Assembly: GCA_028565635.1 (NCBI GenBank)
Contig: JAOXYB010019171.1
Coordinates: 1-17,928, forward strand
Length of the DNA: 17,928 nucleotides
Origin: Phoronis ovalis
Lineage: Eukaryota > Phoronida > Phoronidae
Reading direction: 5' to 3'
A program made the position numbers and the translations under genes. Under the pieces are notes generated by a model that made no database searches, had not been told where the DNA came from, and saw only the letters and a program-made list of their open reading frames with translations. Shown here one piece after another: positions 1-10,400 of the stretch; the first letter of the stretch is position 1; each line of letters begins with the position of its first letter.

Positions 1-1884
1 CAAAAGGTGTAAAAGTTAAATTCTTATAAAGTTAAAACTGTAGTTTTTGCGGTAAATGGCAGCAATTTCGTTACCATTGCAACAAATTGGACCACACTGT
101 AGTCAGATTGAAAGAAAAAAAACTGACTAAAAAGAAAACGTATACATTATAATACTTTTAGTCTATAGTTTTAAAGATACATTGTAACAAAGATAACTAA
201 GAAATCAATGGTTCTCGCCCCCTTAAATGCACAGAATTCTACTGGAATCCATTCATTGCAATTAGATATGATTGGACTATAATATAATCCTTTTGAATTG
301 CATCACTAATGTAACAACAAAATAAATAAGGATAGTGAAATACAGCAGGTAAGTACATGCACAGTTATATTTCAATTCACTATCACTGTGTGCAGTGACG
401 ATTCATATTATTATTAATGAACTTGTATTTCTAGCACGTTTACCATACCTGCAAGTATTGATCATTTTACAAACGTCATGTTAACATCTGTATGAAATTA
501 TTAAGCGACCAGCTTGTTCCAATGAACTAAAATGCTAAAATACTACTTTTTGATATCCCAATAAAAAAAACCTTCCCCAATATCCTGCTTTGTAATAGGC
601 ACCCCACCATATTCTGGTCTCACCCAAGTACAATCGGATAGCTGTTATAGAAAACCTATTTTGCACAAGTACCTGTAACTAAGCAAGTACTTCTGTGATA
701 TGGTCAAAATTTCTTAACATATGCAAAGCAATAATTAGCTCATACCATGGAACTTTGTACCATAAAAATGTAACACCAAAGTCACACAAAACATGGAATT
801 TAAATATGTGTATTCAGCTGCTATCAATAGTCTACAGGTAATTTGCAGGGTACTGCTAGTCATAACTGCTGTTTTATAACATACTTTTTTTGAGAAAGGA
901 AATTTTATGAAACTGTCTTATTGTTTAAATTATAAGAAATATGGAAAACAGAGGGTTTGTACAGGTACATTATTATTTTTATGCTATAACATAAATTTAA
1001 ATTTCATGTATTTAGCATGCTTTGCAATATCACATACGGTTTTTGAAACAAAATACTATGTCAAACAGGATCAGAATTATTTTTATGAATGCAAAATGTA
1101 AAACGTGTGAATTAACTCATAAATCTGTGGGCATAAACTCTTATATAGTGTTTGAAATATCAGTCATTTTTGAGATAACAGGAGATGAAAGACTTGCAAA
1201 TGCTACAATGCTTGATAGTTTTCTCATTAATTTAAATATCTATTAATACACCTTTTGAAAAGTAAAAAACAAATCTGCCCTTGCATGAAGTTCAGTTAAA
1301 GTTAAATTTTGACATCAACACAAGTTGCAGTGTTCAGCACATAAAAAATGCATGGAATCTTCTTCAGAAGTTCAAGCTTAATAAATAGAATATTCAACTG
1401 ACAAGTCAAGTCAGGGTAGTTAACTTCATTAACCTTAGTCTAATGAGCTCAGCAACAAAGTCTTGTATATAAAGCTAAATCTAATTTTCTACAGGATTTT
1501 TCATTAGTAGTAAATCAAATGCAATTTCTGCCTCTAAAGCCAACACTATATTACATACTCAAAGCAAACTAAATCCTAAGGCAAATTAAATATTCAGCTT
1601 TGGAGAAATGCAAACTCTCTATTACTTAGTTCAGCCATTCTGCTATATACTGAATAAACGTTTTCCTAAAGTTCCATCACCTTTTAATTTAAAGTCTAAC
1701 AACAGAATAATAATGGGATGTTGGTTTGCAATGCAAAATGACACAATTTTACTAACCATCTTCCTACACCTCCTATAAAAAACCTAAGGATATTAGTTAG
1801 TGAAATAATTAATTAACGAGTTATTGAAGCGGCAAGGGTCTGCATTTAATTAGCAAACTCTGTATTATATCATTGCTTACTCTA
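1..1884. other. AT-rich non-coding stretch, probably MAST intron
   Basis: No exon on either strand could be supported. Open frames at 907-1101 and 1022-1246 are AT-driven and lack coding features. An inverted repeat lies at 331-384, with a consensus splice-donor 9-mer (CAG|GTAAGT, 346-354, plus strand) in its loop and no open exon before it. If the MAST call is right, the stretch is intronic, because the kinase exons must lie further left. Confidence 0.5.
331..384. repeat. Short inverted repeat
   Basis: GATAGTGAA at 331-339 is the exact reverse complement of TTCACTATC at 376-384, with a 36-nt loop. A second small hairpin (CACTG/CAGTG arms, about 384-398) follows at once. No adjoining feature suggests a function, and such stems are common by chance in AT-rich DNA. 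Confidence 0.3.
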
Positions 1885-2365
1885 TAAAATATGCCTTAGC
1901 AGTTCTCCTATAGAAGAAGATAGAGACATAAGCTAAAACTACTACGACTCTAGTATACAGATATGCTTCAGGTCTTCAGGATTATTAAAGGTTTTGACAA
2001 AGTAGACGTACACTTGCGAATTCTTCACTCCAAGTTCAATAACAACAAGACGGAGGCCTCTCATTAAAACTATGCAAGAAACATCCATGGAAGAATCATC
2101 GAAAGAAACATATCTTCTCACAGAGAGTTAATACATCCAAAGAAAGTCTTGCCTGAGATAGCTCGATCTATATGCAGATACAGTAAATGACTTTAAATAT
2201 GCTCTTGAACAAACCTGGTCTAACAAACACTCACTATACAACTGTGATTTATACCAGTAAGCACCGGATCTAGTAAAACATTCCCAGATCTAGTAAAACA
2301 TTCCCAGATCTAGACAACTACAGGTGATGAGCCTGCATGATCTATGAGGAGGATAAGTAAGTAAA
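1885..2365 (+). mobile_element. 5'-truncated non-LTR retrotransposon (LINE) relic: C-terminal end of the RT ORF plus 3' tail
   Basis: Plus-strand translation gives the conserved tail that follows the reverse-transcriptase core in CR1/jockey-like elements. First comes a decayed LSYEER-LLKLPTLVYR-like block (about 1897-1955, several indels). Then DMLQVFRIIKGFDKVDV (1960-2010), an NNNKT block, an in-frame TAA at 2065-2067, and a frame that stays open to 2187 ending LPEIARS. After a +1 shift near 2185 comes TVNDFKYALEQTWSNK, running to a TAA at 2258-2260. This order (DM-x-VFKII-G-DKVD, WN-x-LPE, V-x-FK-x-L-D-x-W) is characteristic of the family from memory. The 3' region has a 20-bp tandem duplication and ends with TAAGTAAGTAAA (2354-2365), resembling the short tandem tails of CR1-like elements. 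It is dead: truncated, with at least one stop and two or more frameshifts. It lies antisense to the MAST gene. The clade is uncertain. Confidence 0.8.
2267..2313 (+). repeat. 20-bp tandem repeat, 2.35 copies
   Basis: The unit GATCTAGTAAAACATTCCCA occurs at 2267-2286 and again exactly at 2287-2306, followed by the first 7 bases (2307-2313). It sits just after the end of the retrotransposon ORF remnant, so it is probably a duplication within the element's 3' region. The identical copies suggest it is more recent than the decay of the ORF. Confidence 0.9.
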
Positions 2366-3546
2366 CTAGTTAACACATCTAGCCCATCTGTATTTTCAGT
2401 GACATTACTCCAAGCTGAATCCTTTTCCAATAGTTGATCACTAGATCACTGTAGCAGATGACTGCCAAAGAATCCTCTACTCTCTGACATCAATAGCAAT
2501 TCAAAGGAGCAATTTATACACATTTCCAATTTACTGCTACTGTAATAAGATTTAGAATGCAACATATTTCTACGACAATGAATATAATAAATTCTATGAA
2601 TAATTTTAAGAGATGTGAATAGACAGCATTGCTAATATATGAAAAAGCTCAGTTAGTAGAACATCTCAAGTATCAAAATTCAATTATGCAGTGAGACAAG
2701 GAATCGATTGCAATCACAGTTTTATTAGAACAAAGTAACATGTATAAGCTAATACAGTTGTTTTATGTTATTTTCATTACTTTTCATATTTAATAGACTT
2801 ATATTATCTGAAATAATTACTGTTGATTGTATATTATGTTCTAATTTGGTTGAAACAAACATTTTGCTGGTTTTTGTAAAACATGGAATTATAGTGTATG
2901 CATGTATTGATTGCTAAAATTGACTTCGGCATAAATTAAAAAAATTAACATGTATTATTTTACTGGCTAAAATCTATTACACAATAATAATAGTTGAAAC
3001 AGTATTTTTCTTAGACAAGCCCATAGTTATCATTATGATTAAAAAATTGTAGCATTATATTAGTTCCTCAATTTTAAAATATAACTATACACTATAGTGA
3101 CTTCCTTTGCAGAGCAGTATATTTTGGTGATGTCATCTAATAGTTAAATATGGGGTGACACCTAGTGAAAGATTTGTGCATATTTTAAATTATAATACAC
3201 AGATGAATTAATTTAATTTCAATTCTTTCATACTTAAACTAATAAAGAAATAATCAATCAATAAGGAGAGAATTTTTAAATTATATTATGGTAAAAAATC
3301 ACTTTCTAATTTTATCAGAACAGTTCCTAATAAAAACAGAAAAATTAAAACATGTAATAATCATTGTTGTAGGACAAGATCTTATATCCGCAGCAGTTTA
3401 CAGTCCCTATCAAATGATTCATATGCTGCTACATATCGAAAGCAGATGAAAATGCAGAGTACAAAGCCTGTATTAAGTTCAACATCAACAACAATGGCCG
3501 ACGTTCAACAAACTGCATCTGGCAAAATACATGTCACATCACTTAC
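2366..3546. other. Non-coding stretch, probably MAST intron
   Basis: The stretch is AT-rich up to about 3360. From 3370 to 3546 base composition becomes more balanced and two plus-strand frames are open together (3254-3562 and 3418-3702), the second running antisense across the MAST exon. No protein family was recognised in either. No MAST kinase, DUF1908 or PDZ exon is visible. Confidence 0.45.
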
Positions 3547-3655
3547 CCACTGATTGAGGTGAAAGACTTCTGTGTGGTAGTATTGGTGATGTACTGGCTA
3601 TCATGGACTTCCGTGACTGGCTACGACTTCCGCGACGTGAACTACTGTTCTCCTT
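3547..3655 (-). CDS. MAST-type Ser/Thr kinase, second coding exon with family signature
   Basis: A 109-nt exon flanked by a pyrimidine-biased acceptor (TTTATTTGTAG, AG at 3657-3656) and a perfect GTAAGT donor (3546-3541). Joined in phase 0 to the upstream exon, it encodes 36 residues plus one base, beginning KENSSSRRGSRSQ and including SRKSMIASTSPILP followed by a Ser/Pro-rich stretch. Vertebrate MAST1-3 have NRKSL-hydrophobic-x-TSTSPTLPRPHSPL at the corresponding place, just before the DUF1908 region, from memory of the family. The match runs through RKS, the hydrophobic pair, STSP, LP and the following SP. The exon leaves in phase 1. The next expected segment (the RRWSLASLPSSGYG-like block and DUF1908) is not found in the remaining 3.5 kb, so the following intron is longer than 3.5 kb. 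MAST kinases are cytoplasmic, microtubule-associated AGC-type kinases. Only their N-terminal leader is visible here. Confidence 0.75.
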
Positions 3656-4520
3656 CTACAAATAAACAAGCAATTGAAAGAATCTCTTATCTAACAGAAA
3701 CTTAAGTATCTACCTTAATGTAATATAACATATTGCCAATTAACTGTTGTTTCATAATTCTACGAGTAACATACTTATTGTTGGTTGCCATTTATCAAAG
3801 CCTTGTTACAGCAATATGTTTCCCATGTAACTCAGTCATTCTTTCATGCATTCTGCAGTTACAACAGCACAGCACATGTTATGACACAAACCAGAATACG
3901 CTCACACATCATACAGTGCTATAATCTACCCCATTTTCACTTCGAGGTAATGTGTTAACAAAATAATAAATATACACAGAATTATTAAAAGTACAGGGAG
4001 GTTTCCTCGTAATAAGGCATGATCTGTAAATTGTCACACAATGTTTTGCTGATAACTGCTCAAACAAGAATTAAATAAACTTTGAACATGTTCCATTTGG
4101 ATTTTCATACATTCTATTCATATGCAACATCTGCCTTGTCCAGCTGGTAAAGCTATTTTTCCAGCTTTATGTTCATGCTTACAGATTCAGAAAAGAATGA
4201 TAAGAAATAGCCATAATTTTGTTGCTTTCTGTCACATGTCATTGGGAGAGTTTCTTTCACTTACACTTACTACCAGACAAATGACAGCTGTCAAATTCAG
4301 CCACTCATTTTTATTTATGAAATGAAATACCTTATGCATAAGAAATTTAGGTGCACATGTATAAATATTATATAAGCCAAGTTAAAGTTAACCTAAGATA
4401 ATAACAAAATATCAGTTCACCAAACATAAATAATGTAATGATGAGAATCCTTGCTTCTCAATTAATCTGAACATGTACTGTTGAAGTATACTCTGATAGC
4501 ATTATACTCTCTTCGTTTAC
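3656..4520 (-). other. MAST intron, 865 bp
   Basis: This GT-AG intron lies between the two MAST exons. The donor is AAG|GTAAAC and the acceptor is preceded by a T-rich tract. It is AT-rich and contains no recognisable element or RNA. Short open frames on the plus strand at 3733-3924 and 4122-4325 have no family features and are judged to be chance. Confidence 0.65.
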
Positions 4521-5408
4521 CTTGTTTGAACTTCCTTTTGAAACTAAGTTTGTATCGCTAGCACTTCGACTTAGTGTTTCATGAAAATCATTACTAAGAG
4601 GCAATACAGTAACTGTTTCGTGATCCAGTTCTGCAACTGTATTACTACGTGGTAAGTTTAACCGAAATCCTGCACCCAATGATGAAGATAAAAGAGTGCG
4701 ACTAAGCATTAGAGGTCTGGCTAAAATACCTGGCAAAGACGGCTCTATGTCACTTTTTGCATTTCGTAAATCAACAGTAACTGACTGGCTACGGGTCAGA
4801 TTTCTACGGGTAAAGTTTGTCGCAAAGCTTGATAAATCTGCTGGAGGATTTCCAGCTACTGAATGTCTTGTGTGTGTACGAGTAAAGCTTTGACTGCGAG
4901 ATAATGGCTTATGAAAATTATCACGTAGTAACAGATTTGTGTCTTTCGGCACGTCCTTCATATCTTTTGTTCGATTTAATAAAGAACATAATTCCAAGTT
5001 GGGTTGTGTTTTAGGGTGAATGAAACTTGGAATATTTAATGTATCACTAAAATTTAGTTTCTGAGATTGAAAAACACTATCATCTGAATTTGTGTCCATT
5101 TCTGCACATGATGGAATGTTTTCTTCAAAGAGATTATCTTCATCAGATGTTCTTCTTTTATCTTGCTTGTCCAACTTATGTTTCTCATTGTTATTAAGAG
5201 ACTGTTCAGCAACATCAGTTTCATCCACATCTGCATCTTTGCTGCTAAATCTTAATTTTGTCCTTACATTCACAAGTCCTGTTCTGCGACTTTTCATTTC
5301 TTTTTGATTATATTCTGGCTCGTTTTGAGCTTTAGACTCTCTCGCCAGGATGAGTTTCATACATGTTTTTACAGGCGTATTGCTTTTTGCTGTATTAGCT
5401 TCTGTCAT
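4521..5408 (-). CDS. MAST-type Ser/Thr kinase, N-terminal coding exon (partial gene)
   Basis: A 296-codon exon whose reading frame would run on for 20 codons past its donor before a stop. I end it at the AAG|GTAAAC donor (GT at 4520-4519) because splicing there joins, in phase 0, to the next exon at 3655. The ATG at 5408 has A at -3 and an in-frame stop about 20 codons upstream, with no clear acceptor between. The product is hydrophilic and has no signal peptide, membrane segment or catalytic domain. It has an acidic, Lys-rich patch (residues 55-110), then spaced L-x-R-S-x-S/T motifs (RSQSF 171, RSQSV 206, RSNTV 254, RSASD 281) that look like basophilic-kinase or 14-3-3 sites. Seen: open frame and donor. 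Known: MAST kinases begin with a disordered Ser-rich region before DUF1908, kinase and PDZ domains. Inferred: this exon belongs to a MAST gene, mainly because of the exon it splices to. It could be a lineage-specific or alternative 5' exon. Confidence 0.72.
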
Positions 5409-5412
5409 ACTG

Positions 5413-5592
5413 TTATCTGATGCATGCTGATAACATTTTTTGTCTAGCCTTAGTTTGGTCCATAATTATATCCTGTTCAGATTGGTGATGGTGGTAAAGG
5501 TAGCAGTAATTCAACTGACACTGTTCTGCAAGTTCTCTGTAGCTAACAGCATACTGCATAGACTCAATTTCATCAAACTTAATATCTTATAA
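5413..5592 (-). other. Coding-like upstream frame (uORF or frameshifted 5' extension of the MAST exon)
   Basis: Reading minus from 5592, a frame stays open for about 59 codons to a TAA at 5415-5413, five bases before the ATG at 5408. Its composition looks coding: KFDEIESMQYAVSYRELAEQ, then a His-rich YHHHQ, then KARQKMLSACIR. The MAST frame is offset by one base. There is no convincing donor or acceptor between the two. Possibilities: a uORF in the 5' UTR that would limit translation of the main ORF; true N-terminal coding sequence broken by a one-base indel (assembly error or mutation); or chance. A plausible acceptor (TTAACTTATTTACAG, AG at 5661-5660) would start a 5' exon at 5659. I do not recognise the peptide. 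Confidence 0.35.
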
Positions 5593-5659
5593 TCTAATCC
5601 AGACAGGTATTATAAAATTTAAAATCAGAATATTAATTTTTAATAGGACTTGACAACTT

Positions 5660-7050
5660 CTGTAAATAAGTTAATTGAATATGCCAGGTATGAAGCCATA
5701 TTATAAAGCCTTGTATTTTTGAGTCTTCCTTATTAGCAGTAGTTCCAAGAAACTAAAGGATTCCTCCCCGGAGCCATTTGAATGCAGTTATTATAAAACT
5801 TCGTCTTGAATACTTCTGTAGCTGAGGTTGTGATGTAATTTCTGTTTACTGTAACGACTAGTACATAACACAGGCACGAGGAGTGCAACCAATCATTGCA
5901 CATCTTGATTTAACAAGAACATCCTCATCTGTCAGAACATATGACATCTTTGTAAAACTTATTTCTCCAAGTTAAGAACTACTTCCAGTATTGTGTTGGA
6001 GCTTGTACAGCCAGTACATATCCACTAGTGCAACCTAAAACACAAAAAAATGTGAAACTGAAAAAGAATCTAACCATATAATGTTTTAAATTTAAATATA
6101 ATTTAATTGAAAATCACAACAACACATCTGCCAAATGAATTTTCTTACTGACAGATCCATCATTATTGGACAATTTTCTAATAAAGCAAAAAAAAATAAC
6201 AAATAGAAATCCCTATCCCAACAGAAGACTTGACAACTAAAAGGGTTATGACTGGAACATGAGAGCATGCGCATTCCATTAATATGCTTAAATCTTAGCA
6301 CACAAGCCCTTTTGCCAATATGACAACCATTGTTTTATGTTTTAAAAAGTCCAGAAATCAAAGCTGACTATTTTCATTGTCAGAGTGGGACCAACACTTT
6401 TATTTTTTGACATCTAAGAAAGAGTATTAGCAACTTTTTTTGTATAAATTACCATGCTGTCTCCCTTCAAGCTCTCACACAGCAATTGAAACTTGAGGAT
6501 TAATAAATATCACTTTTAAATTGAAATCACAAAGAGAACTATTAGTTCATCAGAGTTAAATTTTTAGATCGCAGGAAGGCATATAAACCCATGTGTACTG
6601 CATGGCAATTATTCTGTCATCATGCCAGTTTCAGCAGTTAAGTTCTGTTTCAACTAAAATAAATGTATTCCTTGATTCACTGCACCTATTTTACAATATG
6701 GAAATGATATTTGCATATAATGAACTCAATAAGGAAAGAAATTATACTGTCTAACACCTAGTACTGCATGAAGTATGATTCACATTTAGTTAGAATGATG
6801 AGCTCCTGATCTGAACTACAGCTGTCCTAAATTATCAACCCCCTTTTAAACATTTTAAGTGCCACTAGAAACCAGGCTGTTTTAACTTTTGTACTTCTAG
6901 CATGCATGCTAACTTCATCTTAATTTCTGGTGATAGTTTTTGTCCAATCAATATGCATGAAAGTAGGAAAGAAATGCCATAGAAACAGCTTATGAGACTG
7001 TTCATATGTTATCGCAACAGCTGATGCCCCAGTAATATAACCATATAATG
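5660..7050. other. Upstream region of the MAST exon, no firm gene
   Basis: Mostly AT-rich. The part at 5740-6034 is richer in GC. On the minus strand it begins with a good acceptor (TTTTTTTGTGTTTTAG, AG at 6036-6035) and contains several short open frames, none longer than about 57 codons. It may be a 5' UTR exon of the MAST gene or a decayed repeat. The rest, including a short minus frame at 6301-6092, shows nothing recognisable. Confidence 0.35.
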
Positions 7051-7059
7051 GCTCATTAC
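7051..7059. repeat. Target-site duplication, left copy
   Basis: GCTCATTAC immediately left of the element, identical to 7485-7493. With flanking G and C bases the shared string can be extended to 11 bp, so the exact element boundary is ambiguous by one or two bases at each end. Confidence 0.8.
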
Positions 7060-7484
7060 CCGGGGGGGGGGCTACTCAAGGTTTTTTGACTACGGGGATG
7101 TGCCGCGGAACCCAATCCAAAATTTTAGCTTGTGATAGTAAACCCAATCCAAATTTTTTGAAATTTTTTTGGGTAGCAATCCAAATTTTGTGAAATATAA
7201 GTAAGGGTAGCAATCCAAAATTTTAAAACATTTGAGGATATATCAATCCCTTTTTATGCAAACTGACTGATACAAACCAAATTCCAAAATATATTTATGG
7301 AATTATGGACATAAACCTAAAATTAATCCAAATTATTTGCTATAAGCAGTGGGTAGCAATCCAAATTTTTGAATATCGTTATGGTAGCAATCCAAAAAAA
7401 TACAGTAAAAAGTATACAATCCAAATCCAAAATTTTCAACTCGGCTGCACACCCCCACCAAAAAATAACTTGAGTACCCCCCGG
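7060..7484. mobile_element. MITE-like DNA element with G-run terminal inverted repeats and internal periodic repeats
   Basis: The 425-bp element is bounded by CCGGGGGG...GCTACTCAAGG on the left and, as reverse complement, CCGGGGGGTACTCAAG on the right. Similarity between the ends continues imperfectly to about 45 bp (a T-run, then GGGG, then TGTGC-GC). The 9-bp sequence GCTCATTAC flanks both ends exactly (7051-7059 and 7485-7493) and is best read as a target-site duplication. There is no transposase ORF, so it is non-autonomous. Inside, a degenerate unit (GGGTAGCAATCCAAATTTT-like) recurs about every 32-33 bp. A 9-bp duplication is typical of Mutator-like and some other families, but the G-run ends match no superfamily I can name with confidence. 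Confidence 0.85.
7114..7427. repeat. Internal degenerate array, about 32-33 bp period
   Basis: The core AATCC(AAA) begins at 7114, 7146, 7178, 7212, 7245, 7280 (as AATTCC), 7325, 7358, 7389 and 7418. Intervals are 32, 32, 34, 33, 35, 45, 33, 31 and 29 bp. The best-kept units read GGGTAGCAATCCAAATTTT. Open frames across the array on both strands (7305-7559 plus, 7520-7323 minus) are by-products of the repeat and are not genes. Confidence 0.75.
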
Positions 7485-7493
7485 GCTCATTAC
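7485..7493. repeat. Target-site duplication, right copy
   Basis: GCTCATTAC immediately right of the element, an exact copy of the left flank. The perfect match suggests the insertion is fairly young compared with the eroded internal repeats. Confidence 0.8.
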
Positions 7494-10400
7494 CTGGTTA
7501 GTACCTATATTCTGATGCACGTACTAAAGTTCTCCTTCTTAACACTTCAGTTATGTTAATAAAAGTGCAAATAACAATCTTTTATTGTACATATAGCTAA
7601 GTTTTTTATTGTTTGCCGGAAGCAATAAGGCCTAATTAATATGACATCACAAAGTTACAGATTAATATAAGTTAATTTACATACAAATGCCTATATCTAG
7701 AAATACAAAAGCTCTAGTATGTGCTTAACAAATAGGACATCATTTTATCTACAAGGTAGGCTAAGTACCAAGAGGAAACTGATTGTGAAACCAACTGTAC
7801 CTGGAGAAACACTTAGTTTGTCAAACAGGAGTCAGTGCAAGCATCACAGCATCCACATCATCCCAACTTGTATATATACTTCACTATTGCCACAGTGACT
7901 GCATTTCCCAGAACCAAACGTTTATGCAGAATACTCAGTTTCTAGTTTTCCTATATATACTATGCATACTAGTTTGTAACTGGTACACAAATACTGACAT
8001 ACTAACACACAAATAATTCCCACAATTAGCAATTTCGTACTACAAGTATGCATGCTGCAATGCCCCAGATTTTAAACACTCCAATATTTAATACATACTG
8101 TAATATCATGTAAGTTTAAATAAAAAATCAATTAAATTCAAAATTATATACTGATTTCTTTCCATGGAACAATTAATAATTCAGTTCTAGAGTTCTAAAT
8201 TGAAACAACTACAGAACAAAAAATTCTAACACCACAGAAACAACATTCACTCAATGGCATTATGTATAACACTTTTATATAAATGGTAGGGACCCCTGGT
8301 GTCTGTAATTATAAATCTTTTAAATTTTTTAGTCTATAAAATGTTACTGTATAGGAACTTATACCCGAAACTGGGAATGGAAAATTTTGTTGTAAACTAA
8401 TCACACAAGCCATAGTATACAGCAAATGGTATTGCCTGACAATGGCATAACACTATAATTGCTGAAAAATAGTCTATCCTATTGATGTGGCAATATCTTT
8501 ATAACAAGGTAAGCAATTTCATTGAAAGTTGGAGGTACTTTCTTTTTAGCATCATAATAGAGATATTGTTATAGTGAATATATTGCCAGGAGATGCAAGG
8601 GTCATGCATGTACAAAATTACCATCATACAGTCTCCACCATATTGTGTTCTAAATATCTTCTCCAAATACTGCGTACATCTTTTAGTCCAATGTTCCTTT
8701 TATGAACCCAAAACATGATAGATACTGTTGAAATAATCTATACTGTCTTATAGTTTGCACTTTAATGTTTACCTATTTTTATGTATATCTGTATGGAGAT
8801 TACTGATACAACAATTAATGTCAATTAGAAATAAACTTTACATGTATATGGTAATTATTAATACTTCATTATTGTCCATGTTCAAGTTTTTAAATGGAAA
8901 GTGTTTGTTTTCTTTAATGTGCCAGAGAAACAGTTGACAAAACATAAAGATGGTCAAGGCACCATATGTAGCTAGTAATATTTAACACAATGCCAAAAAA
9001 GTCAAACCTGACTAAAAGATATAATGTTAAAGTTAATATAAAATCCATGTAAATCTACCTGTATATATGCAACAGAAAACAGGAGAACAAAATGCTAATG
9101 AATAACTCTTGACCTTATTATATATTGAGAACACTTCTCTTCCTTTCTGCCTAACACATACATAAAAGAGAAATCAAAAGTTTTTTCATGGTACAATTTC
9201 GCGTATAGTAGGATCTAACCTATACATTATATACATTAGGTTCAATCACATAGCAAATTATTTAATAACCAAATGGTTTCACAGTTTATCTGCAGAGCAA
9301 CGACCCTTACCATTGTATGAACATTGAAACATTTACAGAGAATGATAATAAAGTGATGTTTATTTTTTCTTCAGTAAGTTTTAATAATGCTCTCATGGCA
9401 TTATTTCTCAGTATTCTTAAATATTAATTATAACTTATGTCTTAAAAGAATTTAATAGTTTCTTAGCTATATAACTGATTTGATATGGTTAATAGCTAGT
9501 TTTATATACTTGTTACAAAAAATTGTTAGTAGTGTCAATTTTTTACTAACACATACAATTAAAAACTACATATTTTAAAATACGATGCATACACTATCAG
9601 CAGAAAAGAGGCAACACACAATGGCACAGTATAGAAGATTTCCACATCCTTTTTCCATTGGACATATCAGTATCTGTTATGACCATTACATTCTATAAAG
9701 TGCTTAAATAACAAATATATAATACTATAGGATAAATAGCCTATTCAGTAGACTACTACACAAAGTAAATATACCTATTGCTGAGACAAGACTATAGTAC
9801 AAACCCTGCTGTACCTACCCGGATTTTCATTCATACTATTACAAACATGATTAATTACTGAGAAAATGAAAAATATGAAGAACTTAAAAAGCGAAGTATA
9901 TTATACACCAGCAGCTACTAATTTATCAGTAAATTAAGTTGAATGCATCAGTAAAATTTGTTAATGGCCTAAATTAGAGGTTTTTAAGCTGCAGAAAAAA
10001 TGTTAAAATTACATTTTTAAAACTTAATTATAAATGAAAGTTTTCAATTTAACAACAAATAACATAGCATCTTTATATAAAAGAATGGATACATTTCTGT
10101 ATTACATAAATCACTAGTTTACAATACATAATGTCTGTTTAAGACTATAGATACAACATAAAACATGCACCACTGAAGTGTATGCCTGTTTGCAGACTAT
10201 AAAATATGCCTAATATTCAAAACATCAACTGATTTAGTTATGATTATATTCTGCCAACAGGTGTATTGGCATATTACATACTACAACAGAAAGTACTGTG
10301 TGATGCCAATGCTATGTACTGTAAACTATGACTGAGACCTCACCTTTGAGCTAATGGCAGACAACAGATTGTGCAACTGTGATAATTCCAAAAGTTATCT

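Noticed and set aside
346-354. Perfect donor 9-mer CAG|GTAAGT on the plus strand
   Set aside because: No open exon or acceptor precedes it, and single consensus donors occur by chance.
4458-4520. C-terminal 20 residues of the 316-codon frame as real protein
   Set aside because: A good donor (AAG|GTAAAC) at 4521/4520 joins in phase to the signature exon, so the tail is intron read-through, unless an unspliced isoform exists.
4696-5307. Plus-strand frames at 4696-4893 and 5092-5307 and the minus frame 5236-5054
   Set aside because: They are shadows of the MAST exon in other frames and show no independent features.
7305-7559. Open frames on both strands within the 7-kb element (7305-7559 plus, 7520-7323 minus)
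   Set aside because: They follow the internal periodic repeat and the terminal inverted repeat, with no transposase motif.
9525-9550. Hairpin GTTAGTA/TACTAAC as a terminator or RNA element
   Set aside because: A 7-bp stem in AT-rich animal DNA with no neighbouring gene is expected by chance.
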